A DNA stretch of 64,000 nt from an uncultured Paracoccaceae bacterium (GTDB taxonomy: Bacteria; Pseudomonadota; Alphaproteobacteria; Rhodobacterales; Rhodobacteraceae), in contig CANLNM010000003.1 in NCBI GenBank assembly GCA_947492475.1, positions 248,001 through 312,000 on the forward strand, written 5' to 3'. The translations under genes were made by a program, and so were the position numbers. The notes beneath the pieces are model-generated. The model saw only the letters and a list, made by a program, of their open reading frames with translations, had not been told where the DNA came from and did not search any database. Shown here piece after piece: positions 1 through 8,495 of this stretch (positions are counted from its first letter, which is position 1; every line of letters starts with the position of its first letter).

Positions 1-300
1 TCCATCGCGCAAATGCCAATCCCCCAAGCTGGCGCCAGATGGCAGGCGGACGTGACCCTCACCGATGCGGATGGCACATCCCCGGAAACACAAACCTTTG
101 CGATGGGCGGTCCACGCACCCAGATCATCGGCGACTGCAGCTACGAAGCCATTGATATCATGGTGCATTATGACGGGGCCGAACAATTGGTCGACGGGCT
201 TGTTTTGTTGCCAGAACTGGGGTTCGCCTATCTGTCATGGTTTGAAGACAATGACGGGGCACGATCAGATTACCCCGTCGCCAGCATTTCAGCACGCTAA
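1..300 (+). CDS. Hypothetical protein, C-terminal part (gene starts outside window)
   Basis: The reading frame is open from base 1 and ends at TAA 298-300, so the gene most likely begins upstream; the first in-window ATG is at 13. The visible ~99 residues are acidic, lack obvious membrane segments and contain no motif I recognise. It runs towards the convergent FtsX-type permease with 18 bp between the two stops. Function unknown. Confidence 0.55.
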   Translation, partial: SIAQMPIPQAGARWQADVTLTDADGTSPETQTFAMGGPRTQIIGDCSYEAIDIMVHYDGAEQLVDGLVLLPELGFAYLSWFEDNDGARSDYPVASISAR

Positions 301-318
301 GGCACATGCGCCTGCAGA

Positions 319-2850
319 TTATTCGCGGGCGCGCAAAATTTGCGCAGGCCGTGCCGCCAAGGGACGCAGTGCAAACAGCAAACCCGCCAACAATGTCGCT
401 ACAATGCCGCCTACGACAATGGCCAATGCAGACCCCCAGATGATGGTAAAATCACTCTCCATCACAAACTTGCTGACGGCCCAGCCCCCCAATATCCCGG
501 CAAACAGCGACACAATCCCGGCCGCCGCCCCAAGCAACGCGGCACGCAAGGCAAAGCTGCCCAAAATGCGCGCGCGTGATGCGCCCAAGGTTTTCAGCAC
601 CGCACTTTCATAGGTACGCGCCCGTTCACCCGCCGCAGCCGCCCCCATCAGCACCAGAAATCCGGTCAGCAATGTTGCGCCTGCTCCGTAGCGCGTTGCC
701 GTTGCGATCCCGCTCAGGACTTCTACCACGCGGTCAATGCCATCCCGTACACGGATGGCCGTGATATTGGGATAGGCCTGCGCTAGATCCCGCAAAATCG
801 CGGCTTCTGCGTCCTCTTGTGCGTAAACGGTGGCGATCCAGCTATGAGGCGCCCCCGCCAAGGCCCCGGGATTCATCGAAATCACAAACCCAATTCCTGC
901 GGTTTCAAAATGCACTTCGCGAAAACTGGCAAGGGTGGCGACGATGTCGCGTCCCAAAATGTTAATCGTGATTTCATCCCCGATAGAGAGCCCCATTTCG
1001 CGGGCCTCTTCATCAGAAAAACTGATCAACGGAGGTCCGGCATAATCTTCGCCCCACCACGCACCTTCGGTTAGGGTTGTCCCATCGGGCAATGCCCCGG
1101 CATAGGTCACGCCGCGATCCCCCTGGATCACCCAATGATCCCCCACCACATCGGCGGCCGGTTGGCCATTGATGCGGGTGATAATACCCCGCAGCATCGG
1201 TGCCGCCTCAACCTGTGAAACGCCTGTATCGCCGTTCAACCGCTCATGAAATCCATCAATTTGGCCGGGCTGAATATCAACAAAGAAATAAGACGGCGCG
1301 ACATCCGGCAATTCATCCGCAATTGAGTTTCGCAAATTTCCGTCGATCTGCCCAACAGCGGCCAGCACCGCCAATCCCAATCCGAGCGATAAGACAACCG
1401 ATGTGGTTTCCCCGCCCGGATCACCAATCGCCGCCAGAGCGGAACGCAGGGACGGACGCCCCCGTGCCCAGACGCGGGTTTGACGTGCGACAGCCCGCGC
1501 CAACATCGCCGCCAGCACCAATAGGATGAGCGCCCCCGTGATGCCGCCTGCGGTCCACAATGTCAGAAACATCGTCCCCGAAAACCAGATCGCCGCCGCC
1601 AGCAGCAGACCGACCAAGCCCAGCGTCGCAATAACATAGCGTAGCGCAGGCAGGCCGCGCACGGACCCAAATGCGTCCCGAAACAAGGTGGCGGCCTTGA
1701 TTTCCTCAGCGCGGGCCAAGGGCCATAATGTGAATATCAGCGCGGTCAAAATCCCGTAAATCGCCGCCTCAACCAGGACCGAGGGATAGACCGCAAACAA
1801 GGCCGGGATCGGCAATTGCGCCGCGATCACAGGGGCCAAGGCCAAAGGGATCACAACGCCAAGGATCAACCCCAACGCCACCCCAACCAAGGTCAAAACG
1901 CCGATTTGGATGAAATAGGTCTGAAAGATGATGTTGCGCGTCGCCCCGAGGGTCTTCAACGTGGCAATGACACCGGTTTTGCCGGCCAAATAGGCGCGCA
2001 CAGCGGCGGACACACCGACCCCACCGACGGCCAACCCTGACAGGCCGACCAAGATCAGAAACGCGCCGATCCGATCCACAAACCGAGTCATGCCCGGCGC
2101 GCCGTTGCGCGCATCCTGCCAGCGCAGTCCAGTATCACGATAACGGTGTTCTGCTTCGGCTTCTAATGCGGCCAGATCCGCACCATCGGGCAGATCAAGC
2201 CGGTAATTGCTTTCAAACAGGGTCCCGTCGGCCAGCAACCCGGACTGCGCCAGATCAACCCTGCGCACGATGCTGCGCGGTCCAAGGCTGAACCCGCCGC
2301 CCGCATCATCCGGATACCGTTCTAGCACCGCCCCCAGCACAAAATCCTGCACGCCTAGCCGAAACACATCACCGGGTTTCAATCCCAGCCGGTCCGCCAG
2401 TACCCGTTGCATCACCCCACCGGGCAGCCCATCTGTGCCATTTAGCGCAACGTCCAGATCAATGTCAGGGTCCAGTTGCACCCGCCCAATCAACGGATAG
2501 GGATCATCCACACCCATCACTTGGGTCAGGGCGCGTTCCGCATCCCCGTCTGGATTTGGAACCACGGCCATGGACCGGAAATCGACCGTTTCGGACACCG
2601 TTTCAGCGATTGAGTTCATCCAGTTGCGTTCGTCTTCGCTTGCGTAGCGATAGGTGAACCGCACCTCAGCGTCGCCGCCCAACAATGCGGCCCCTTCGGC
2701 GGCCAATCCGGCGGCGATGGACGCGCGCACCGTGCCCACGGCGGCGATGGCCGCCACGCCCAAGGCCAGACAAGCCAGAAAAATCCGAAATCCGCGCAGG
2801 CCCCCGCGCAATTCGCGCCGGGCGATGCGCGCCGCCTGTGCGACGCTCAT
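319..2850 (-). CDS. ABC transporter permease, FtsX/MacB-type (YbbP-like)
   Basis: An 843-residue inner-membrane permease. The N-terminus has a basic stretch followed by a hydrophobic helix (FLACLALGVAAIAAVGTV). Clusters of long hydrophobic segments lie around residues 255-460 and at the C-terminus (about 720-840), with large periplasmic-type domains between them: the duplicated FtsX layout of YbbP-like permeases. Its ATG overlaps the TGA of the upstream ATPase (2847-2850), so the two are translationally coupled and form one exporter. The divergent neighbour is a TesA-like esterase, the same trio as ybbA-ybbP-tesA in many Proteobacteria. Substrate is unknown; a hydrophobic or lipid-like export role is inferred from the family. 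Confidence 0.9.
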   Translation of the reverse strand: MSVAQAARIARRELRGGLRGFRIFLACLALGVAAIAAVGTVRASIAAGLAAEGAALLGGDAEVRFTYRYASEDERNWMNSIAETVSETVDFRSMAVVPNPDGDAERALTQVMGVDDPYPLIGRVQLDPDIDLDVALNGTDGLPGGVMQRVLADRLGLKPGDVFRLGVQDFVLGAVLERYPDDAGGGFSLGPRSIVRRVDLAQSGLLADGTLFESNYRLDLPDGADLAALEAEAEHRYRDTGLRWQDARNGAPGMTRFVDRIGAFLILVGLSGLAVGGVGVSAAVRAYLAGKTGVIATLKTLGATRNIIFQTYFIQIGVLTLVGVALGLILGVVIPLALAPVIAAQLPIPALFAVYPSVLVEAAIYGILTALIFTLWPLARAEEIKAATLFRDAFGSVRGLPALRYVIATLGLVGLLLAAAIWFSGTMFLTLWTAGGITGALILLVLAAMLARAVARQTRVWARGRPSLRSALAAIGDPGGETTSVVLSLGLGLAVLAAVGQIDGNLRNSIADELPDVAPSYFFVDIQPGQIDGFHERLNGDTGVSQVEAAPMLRGIITRINGQPAADVVGDHWVIQGDRGVTYAGALPDGTTLTEGAWWGEDYAGPPLISFSDEEAREMGLSIGDEITINILGRDIVATLASFREVHFETAGIGFVISMNPGALAGAPHSWIATVYAQEDAEAAILRDLAQAYPNITAIRVRDGIDRVVEVLSGIATATRYGAGATLLTGFLVLMGAAAAGERARTYESAVLKTLGASRARILGSFALRAALLGAAAGIVSLFAGILGGWAVSKFVMESDFTIIWGSALAIVVGGIVATLLAGLLFALRPLAARPAQILRARE

Positions 2851-3536
2851 TCTGCGGCCTGCTGCAGGGTGTCTACCCGGCCGTCACGCAGCCGCACAAC
2901 GCGGTCACATCGCGCCGCCAATTCGCCCGAATGGGTCACCAAGATCAGTGTTGCCCCGTGCCGGTCCCGCAATCCCATCAACAAATCAACGATCGCCGCG
3001 CCATTGGTTTCGTCCAAATTCCCCGTCGGTTCATCCGCCAGCAAAATCGCAGGACGCGGGGCCGCTGCACGGGCCAGCGCAACCCGTTGCTGTTCACCGC
3101 CCGACATTTGACCGGGATAATGATCCGCCCGATGAGACAGGCCCACCGCATCCAATTCTGCCGCCGCGCGCGCAAATGCGTCCTTTTCCCCCGCCAATTC
3201 TAACGGAGTTGCAACATTTTCCAGTGCAGTCATTGTGGGAATAAGGTGGAAGCTTTGGAACACCACCCCCATATGATCCCTGCGGAACCTCGCCAAGGCG
3301 TCTTCGTCCATGGCGGTCAGGTCCTGCCCCAACGCGGTTATTTTCCCGGCGCTGGCCTGTTCCAGCCCGCCCATAAGCATAAGGAGTGACGATTTGCCCG
3401 ACCCGCTAGGCCCGATCAATCCCAGCGTTTCCCCCGCTGAAACATCCATCGAAATGGAATGCAAAATATCGACCTGCCCAGCATTGGATCGCAGCGACAA
3501 GGACACATCGTTCAGGGACAAAATCGGATCAGTCAT
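2847..3536 (-). CDS. ABC transporter ATP-binding protein (YbbA/LolD-like)
   Basis: A 229-residue ATPase that powers the FtsX-type permease. Visible motifs are Walker A (GPSGSGKSS), the ABC signature (MSGGEQQRVALARA), Walker B with the catalytic glutamate (ILLADEPTGNLDE) and the H-loop (VTHSGELAARC). I chose ATG 3536 (MTDPILSLNDV) because the family alignment begins there; the open frame continues upstream to 3662 but would run into the divergent esterase gene. The gene ends in a 4-bp ATGA overlap with the permease. Confidence 0.92.
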   Translation of the reverse strand: MTDPILSLNDVSLSLRSNAGQVDILHSISMDVSAGETLGLIGPSGSGKSSLLMLMGGLEQASAGKITALGQDLTAMDEDALARFRRDHMGVVFQSFHLIPTMTALENVATPLELAGEKDAFARAAAELDAVGLSHRADHYPGQMSGGEQQRVALARAAAPRPAILLADEPTGNLDETNGAAIVDLLMGLRDRHGATLILVTHSGELAARCDRVVRLRDGRVDTLQQAAE

Positions 3537-4224
3537 AAATCTGGCTTTCACTAAATGTCGGTCTTTTGCATATGGGCGCGTATTCAAAATCAGCAAGACA
3601 GCAACCGCATTGATTTTGAGCCTAAATATCCTGCCTTTGTTTGCAAATGCTGAACCGATCACAATTGCCGCTTTGGGCGACAGCCTGACGCAGGGCTATG
3701 GCCTGCCTGAAAGGGACGGATTTGTGCCGCAGATGCAGGCTTGGCTGACCGAAAACGGCGCGGATGTGGTGATGATCAATGCAGGTGTTTCGGGCGACAC
3801 CACGGCAGGCGGATTGTCGCGTGCGGCCTGGACATTGACGCCAGATGTGGATGTTTTGATCGTGGCGCTGGGGGGCAATGACGTGTTGCGCGGCATTGAC
3901 CCGGCCAATTCCGCGGCCAATTTGGACGGTATATTGCAAGCGGCCCAAATGGCCGAGGTGCAGGTGCTATTGGTGGGCATGCAGGCCCCGTCCAATTACG
4001 GCCCGGATTACAAATCTGCCTTTGATCAGATGTATCCCGATCTGGCCGCGCAATATGGCACCGGATATTTCCCCAGCTTTTTCGAGGGTTTACGCAGCAT
4101 TGGCGAAACGCCAGCCGAATTGCGCGACGTGATGCAGGCCGATGGGATCCACCCCAATGCGACCGGCGTCACCCTGATTGTCGACGCTATGGGGCCCGCG
4201 ATATTGGATGTGATCACGCCCTAA
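3454..4224 (+). CDS. Arylesterase / lysophospholipase L1-like SGNH hydrolase (TesA-like)
   Basis: A GDSL/SGNH hydrolase, probably periplasmic. The blocks are clear: ALGDSLTQGYG (nucleophile Ser), INAGVSGDTT (Gly), ALGGNDVLRGI (Asn) and DGIHPN (Asp/His). A signal-like stretch (KTATALILSLNILPLFANA) precedes the mature domain. The start is doubtful: between 3454 and the signal sequence the frame holds no ATG or GTG, only CTG 3541 and TTG 3484, 3610 and 3616. ATG 3454 is given as the last in-frame ATG, but it lies 83 bp inside the divergent ATPase gene; a CTG or TTG start nearer 3541-3610 would fit better. Family and location are secure, the start is not. Confidence 0.85.
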   Translation: MECKISTCPALDRSDKDTSFRDKIGSVINLAFTKCRSFAYGRVFKISKTATALILSLNILPLFANAEPITIAALGDSLTQGYGLPERDGFVPQMQAWLTENGADVVMINAGVSGDTTAGGLSRAAWTLTPDVDVLIVALGGNDVLRGIDPANSAANLDGILQAAQMAEVQVLLVGMQAPSNYGPDYKSAFDQMYPDLAAQYGTGYFPSFFEGLRSIGETPAELRDVMQADGIHPNATGVTLIVDAMGPAILDVITP

Positions 4225-4229
4225 ACTGG

Positions 4230-4799
4230 CTAATTTCCCGCCCGTTTATATAGCGCGCGTAGCGAATAACTCTCGCGGATGCGCCCTTTGGGTTCATCAA
4301 TGAAATTGGGATCCGCAGGCAAACACCCCACGCCGCAAATCTGCGACACGCGTTCGGCGTCGGTATCAATATACCAAAGCCGCCCGCCCGGTGTGGCCAC
4401 ATATCCATCAATGCCCGACGCTTCGTCAGATTCATAATCGGTCAGCGACGGTATTTCGGAATCATATTCCGGCGAATAGGTCGAATGGGTGTGATAGCTG
4501 GCCACAACCACCATTTTGGTGGGCCATTGCGGCAACCAACAACTGGCCTCTTCGCCAATCATATTGCGCGTATGAACCAATTCGCCCAAGCGGTTATAAC
4601 CAATATAGCCGCAGATTTCCTTGTTGATTTCAATGGATTGCGGGTTCAGTTCCCCCAGGATTTCCATAATGAAATCCAGCTCTTCTCCGGCGCCGGTCGC
4701 TTCGCGTGTTCCGCCCAGATCATGCACAACCGCCTCTTGGGCAATCGCGCTGGTCGCCATACAGGCGATGGTCGTTAATGCATAAGTAAAATGTTTCAT
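4230..4799 (-). CDS. Secreted DUF4329-type protein with JAB/JAMM-like motif
   Basis: A 189-residue protein with an N-terminal signal peptide (MKHFTYALTTIACMATSAIA, cut before QEAV). The conserved core reads ASYHTHSTYSPEYDSEIPS followed by an acidic stretch: an HxH-(about 7)-S-(about 2)-D pattern like the metal site of JAB/JAMM hydrolases, to which DUF4329 is related. ATG 4799 was chosen for the signal peptide; the frame is open to 4850 but would overlap cspA. Peptidase-like activity in the periplasm is an inference; the substrate is unknown. It sits directly downstream of the cold-shock gene on the same strand. Confidence 0.72.
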   Translation of the reverse strand: MKHFTYALTTIACMATSAIAQEAVVHDLGGTREATGAGEELDFIMEILGELNPQSIEINKEICGYIGYNRLGELVHTRNMIGEEASCWLPQWPTKMVVVASYHTHSTYSPEYDSEIPSLTDYESDEASGIDGYVATPGGRLWYIDTDAERVSQICGVGCLPADPNFIDEPKGRIRESYSLRALYKRAGN

Positions 4800-4842
4800 G
4801 GGGGCAGTATTGTGCCCCGCATGAGTCTTTTCAAGACGTGGT

Positions 4843-5052
4843 TTAGTCAACCAGTGTCAGATTAACCGCAGATTCACGACCGTCACGGCCAGCTTGCAGT
4901 TCAAATTCTACTTTCTGGTTGTCAGCCAGGCCGGTCAGGCCGGAACGCTCAACAGCAGAAATGTGTACGAAAACGTCTTTGCCGCCTTCGTCTGGTGCAA
5001 TAAAGCCGAAGCCTTTGGTTGTGTTGAACCATTTTACGGTGCCAGTAGCCAT
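4843..5052 (-). CDS. Cold-shock protein (CspA family)
   Basis: A 69-residue single cold-shock domain. The RNP1 (KGFGFIAPD) and RNP2 (VFVHISAV) motifs that bind single-stranded nucleic acid are intact. The length is typical for alphaproteobacterial CspA. A Shine-Dalgarno AGGAG lies just upstream on the minus strand (revcomp of 'tctcctt' near 5056-5062). The 289-bp intergenic region before the next divergent gene leaves room for the long 5' leader typical of csp genes, although I did not identify a specific thermosensor structure. Confidence 0.95.
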   Translation of the reverse strand: MATGTVKWFNTTKGFGFIAPDEGGKDVFVHISAVERSGLTGLADNQKVEFELQAGRDGRESAVNLTLVD

Positions 5053-5341
5053 CCGTATTCTCCTTACAAATTTCGCTCGCGACGTGCAGCGATTTGGCTC
5101 GTCAGGTCTGGATCGAAGAACTGGGCCTTAGAAGGATACAGTGGTCGATAGCAGTAACTCGCGTGCTCGCAGATATAGCTATTTTCGAAAAATGCAAGAA
5201 ATATCGACTTTTCAGCCCTAAAATTGGACCTTTAACCTTGCAATTTCCCGCTTATGAGGGAAACGCGACAGCTTTCCCCTACACACCCACTATCTAGGGA
5301 TTATATGTTGGCATAACCCCAGAATCAAAAGGCCAGTTCCC

Positions 5342-5707
5342 ATGTTCAAATTCCTTTTCGGACGTAAAAACAACAAAGTAGAAGCCGTCATTGAAACCCA
5401 GCGCCAAACTGTTGAACGCGCTTTGAGCGAAGTGAATGACGTGCTGAGCACATTGGAGTCGATGCCGCTGATCACAATTGATGCGGCCAATAGCACCATT
5501 TTGGTGAATTTGCCCGAACACATGCCCGACGAAGCCCTGGCCCTGCCCGCCCCAAGCGAAGAAGCGACCGCTCAAGACACGCCAGAGACCGCGGTAGAGG
5601 AGACCGCAGAAGCCGAAGCGGAACCAGCAGCAGACCTTGCGCTAGAAACGGAAGCGGCGGACGCTGATCAGTCAGAAGAAAAACCTGCGGAAAAAACCGC
5701 GGCCTGA
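5342..5707 (+). CDS. Hypothetical acidic protein
   Basis: A 121-residue protein. The first ~60 residues (MFKFLFGRKNNKVEAVIETQ...) are mixed, with a possible helix or coiled coil; the C-terminal half is low-complexity and rich in Ala, Glu and Thr. No family recognised. It is divergent from cspA and lies upstream of the thioredoxin. The ORF uses the same GC-rich codons as its neighbours, which supports it being real. Confidence 0.6.
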   Translation: MFKFLFGRKNNKVEAVIETQRQTVERALSEVNDVLSTLESMPLITIDAANSTILVNLPEHMPDEALALPAPSEEATAQDTPETAVEETAEAEAEPAADLALETEAADADQSEEKPAEKTAA

Positions 5708-5728
5708 TCACGTTTGCATCACGTGATC
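5706..5728. repeat. Perfect 8-bp inverted repeat (GATCACGT / ACGTGATC)
   Basis: GATCACGT (5706-5713) and ACGTGATC (5721-5728) are separated by 7 nt and overlap the stop codon of the acidic protein gene. It could form a stem that ends that transcript, but no T-run follows, so it may equally be a protein-binding palindrome for the downstream thioredoxin gene. Confidence 0.35.
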
Positions 5729-5793
5729 TGCTTGACCTTGTCCGGGGCGGTTTCCCAACATATTTGAAGCATCACATATGAAGGAGCCGCCCG

Positions 5794-6216
5794 GTGACCC
5801 AGCTAAAATTAACCTGTTTTGAATGCGGCCAAGTGAACCGTGCGCCCAGTGACCGACTGGCCTCGGCCAAATGCGCCACCTGCGGTTCGCGTTTGGTCAC
5901 CGGCAAAGCCCCCGAAATCGATCTGGCCACATTGCAAAAGGCCGCGCGCAATGACGACCTGCCATTGATCGTCGATTTTTGGGCACCTTGGTGTGGTCCC
6001 TGTCGCCAAATGGCCCCGGAATTTTCCAAAGCGGCCAACAGCTTAAACGGCAAGGCCCGTCTGGTAAAGCTCAACACAGAGGCCCATCAAAAGGCCAGCA
6101 CGAAATATGGCATTCGCGGCATTCCCACGATGATCAAATTCAAAAGCGGCAAAGAAGTGAAACGCCAATCTGGCGCTATGCCAGCAAGTGCGATCCAGAA
6201 ATGGGGCGGCTCTTAG
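5794..6216 (+). CDS. trxC: Thioredoxin 2 (TrxC)
   Basis: A 140-residue cytoplasmic disulfide reductase. An N-terminal zinc-ribbon extension has two CxxC pairs (CFECG and CATCG) as in E. coli TrxC, followed by a thioredoxin fold with the active site WCGPC and a cis-Pro segment (GIRGIPTMIKF). It starts with GTG 5794, preceded by a strong AAGGAG at about 5780. It is convergent with the small membrane protein downstream. Confidence 0.93.
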   Translation: MTQLKLTCFECGQVNRAPSDRLASAKCATCGSRLVTGKAPEIDLATLQKAARNDDLPLIVDFWAPWCGPCRQMAPEFSKAANSLNGKARLVKLNTEAHQKASTKYGIRGIPTMIKFKSGKEVKRQSGAMPASAIQKWGGS

Positions 6217-6222
6217 GCCATT

Positions 6223-6597
6223 TCAATCGCGCCTGATCATCACAAGCGCGGCCATCAGACCTGAAAAGGCGGCGCAAAATCCGATCCAGCCGAAAAACCA
6301 TCTTTGGCCTGCGGCAATGTCTTCTGCATAGGATGCGGCAAACTGGATTTTTCCGGAATACGCCACCCAAAACGCGCCAATCATCAGCACAGCAAACACA
6401 GCCGATAGCCATTTTTCCCGCCCCAATATCCGCACAAGCCCCAACGCAAATGCCAGCCCGATTGGTGTGCCAATAAGGACGGCTTTTGTCGCCCAAAACG
6501 GGTGCGCGCCCAATGTGACATGAAACTTGCCCAAATGGGCGGCAATCGAGACGCCGATCACCAAAACAATTGCGATCAAATACCGGTTTACTTGCAT
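6223..6597 (-). CDS. Hypothetical small membrane protein
   Basis: A 124-residue protein with about four hydrophobic segments (near residues 5-20, 36-55, 63-80 and 98-118), so an integral inner-membrane protein. I do not recognise a family. It stands alone between convergent trxC and the terminator downstream of ettA. Confidence 0.62.
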   Translation of the reverse strand: MQVNRYLIAIVLVIGVSIAAHLGKFHVTLGAHPFWATKAVLIGTPIGLAFALGLVRILGREKWLSAVFAVLMIGAFWVAYSGKIQFAASYAEDIAAGQRWFFGWIGFCAAFSGLMAALVMIRRD

Positions 6598-6702
6598 AAT
6601 TGGCTCCTTTGGGCTGCGCAGACCATGCCGGATTTTCAGCCATTCCGGTATTCACTTTCGGCCACTTCACTCAGGTTTGAACGGCTTCAGGTTCAAATTC
6701 AC

Positions 6703-6731
6703 AAAAAAGCGGGGCCCAATCTGAGCCCCGC
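6703..6731 (-). terminator. Rho-independent terminator of ettA
   Basis: Read on the minus strand: stem GCGGGGC (6731-6725), loop of 9 nt, stem GCCCCGC (6715-6709), then a run of six T (6708-6703). It lies 25 bp after the ettA stop. Confidence 0.9.
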
Positions 6732-6755
6732 ATTTGATCGTCAAAATCGGTATGA

Positions 6756-8411
6756 TTAGCGCGCAAATTTCTTGTGTTTCAGGCGCTTAGGTTCCAATGC
6801 ATCGGCACCAAGACGACGTTTTTTGTCCTCTTCGTAATCTTCAAAGTTGCCTTCGAACCATTCCACATGCGCGTCGCCTTCGAAGGCCAGGATATGCGTA
6901 CAAATCCGATCCAAGAAGAAACGATCGTGCGAAATCACGACCGCGCAACCGGCGAAATCGACCAGCGCATCTTCGAGGGCTCGTAGGGTTTCAACGTCCA
7001 GATCGTTGGTCGGTTCATCGAGCAACAGAACGTTTCCGCCCGCTTTTAGCAACTTGGCCAGATGCACGCGATTGCGTTCACCACCTGACAGGATACCAAC
7101 TTTTTTCTGCTGATCGCCGCCTTTGAAATTAAACGCGGAACAATAGGCGCGGCTGTTCATTTGGGCATCGCCAAGCTGGATAACTTCGCCGCCGTCAGAA
7201 ATCTCTTCCCAAACGGTTGCGTTTGGATCCAGAGCGTCACGGGATTGATCGACATAAGACAGTTGCACCGTGTCGCCCATCGAAATTTCCCCGCCATCGG
7301 GCTTTTCCTGACCGGTCAACATCCGGAACAAGGTAGATTTACCCGCGCCGTTTGGCCCGATCACCCCGACAATCCCACCGGGTGGCAGGCTGAATTCAAG
7401 GTTTTCGATCAACAGCTTATCGCCCATCGCCTTGGTCATGTTTTCGACGTCGATCACTTTGCTGCCCAAGCGTTGACCATTGGGGATAATGATCTGCGCA
7501 CGCGACAGTTTTTCACGCTCAGATTGGCTTGCCAGATCATTATAAGCCGAGATACGCGCCTTGGATTTTGCCTGACGCGCCTTTTGCCCCTGTCGCATCC
7601 ATTCCAGTTCGCGTTCCAGCGTTTTCTGTTTGGATTTGTCTTCGCGGGCTTCTTGTTCCAGACGTTTTGCTTTTTGTTCCAGCCAGCTGGAATAATTGCC
7701 TTCGTAAGGGATGCCTGACCCCCGGTCCAATTCCAAAATCCAGCCTGTAATGTCGTCCAGGAAATAGCGATCATGGGTGACAACCAAAATTGTGCCTTTG
7801 TAATCAATCAGGTGCTGCTGCAACCAGGCGATGGTTTCCGCGTCCAAATGGTTGGTCGGTTCATCGAGCAACAACATATCTGGCGCTTCTAACAGCAATT
7901 GACACAGAGCAACCCGGCGTTTTTCACCACCCGACAAGGTTGACACATCCGCGTCATCTGCCGGGCAGCGCAATGCCTCCATCGAGACGTCGATTTGCGC
8001 ATCCAGATCCCATAGGTTCTGGCTGTCGATTTCATCCTGAAGCTTGGCCATTTCATCGGCTGTTTCATCAGAATAATTCATCGCCAATTCGTTATAGCGA
8101 TCCAGAATGTCTTTCTTGGCCTTCACGCCCAGCATGACATTTTCACGCACATTCAGGCTTTCATCCAATTGCGGCTCTTGGGGCAGATAGCCAACTTTGG
8201 CACCTTCTGCGGCCCAGGCTTCGCCGGTGAAATCTTTGTCGATTCCGGCCATGATCCGCATCAACGTCGATTTACCGGCCCCGTTGGTGCCAACCACGCC
8301 GATTTTCACCCCCGGCAAGAAGCTTAGCCGGATGTTTTCAAAGGTTTTCTTTCCACCGGGATAGGTTTTTGAAACCCCGTCCATGTGATAGACATATTGA
8401 TAGGCTGCCAT
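6756..8411 (-). CDS. ettA: Energy-dependent translational throttle protein EttA (ABC-F)
   Basis: A 551-residue soluble ABC-F protein that acts at the ribosomal E site and gates translation with the ATP/ADP ratio. Two ABC modules are visible: Walker [10 protein letters not shown] and GPNGAGKST, signatures [12 protein letters not shown] and [12 protein letters not shown], and Walker [12 protein letters not shown] and [11 protein letters not shown]. They are separated by the charged P-site tRNA interaction linker ([18 protein letters not shown] and onward). Length matches EttA (about 555). The start [13 protein letters not shown] at 8411 is the family start; the frame is open 10 codons further. 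Confidence 0.95.
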   Translation of the reverse strand: MAAYQYVYHMDGVSKTYPGGKKTFENIRLSFLPGVKIGVVGTNGAGKSTLMRIMAGIDKDFTGEAWAAEGAKVGYLPQEPQLDESLNVRENVMLGVKAKKDILDRYNELAMNYSDETADEMAKLQDEIDSQNLWDLDAQIDVSMEALRCPADDADVSTLSGGEKRRVALCQLLLEAPDMLLLDEPTNHLDAETIAWLQQHLIDYKGTILVVTHDRYFLDDITGWILELDRGSGIPYEGNYSSWLEQKAKRLEQEAREDKSKQKTLERELEWMRQGQKARQAKSKARISAYNDLASQSEREKLSRAQIIIPNGQRLGSKVIDVENMTKAMGDKLLIENLEFSLPPGGIVGVIGPNGAGKSTLFRMLTGQEKPDGGEISMGDTVQLSYVDQSRDALDPNATVWEEISDGGEVIQLGDAQMNSRAYCSAFNFKGGDQQKKVGILSGGERNRVHLAKLLKAGGNVLLLDEPTNDLDVETLRALEDALVDFAGCAVVISHDRFFLDRICTHILAFEGDAHVEWFEGNFEDYEEDKKRRLGADALEPKRLKHKKFAR

Positions 8412-8495
8412 TGGTTCGGCTCCGCAGAATTCAAATTTCACCCTTCCTAATCTGCAAGGCGCTTGTATTCAATGGGGGCTGGCTGGGTTGACGGC

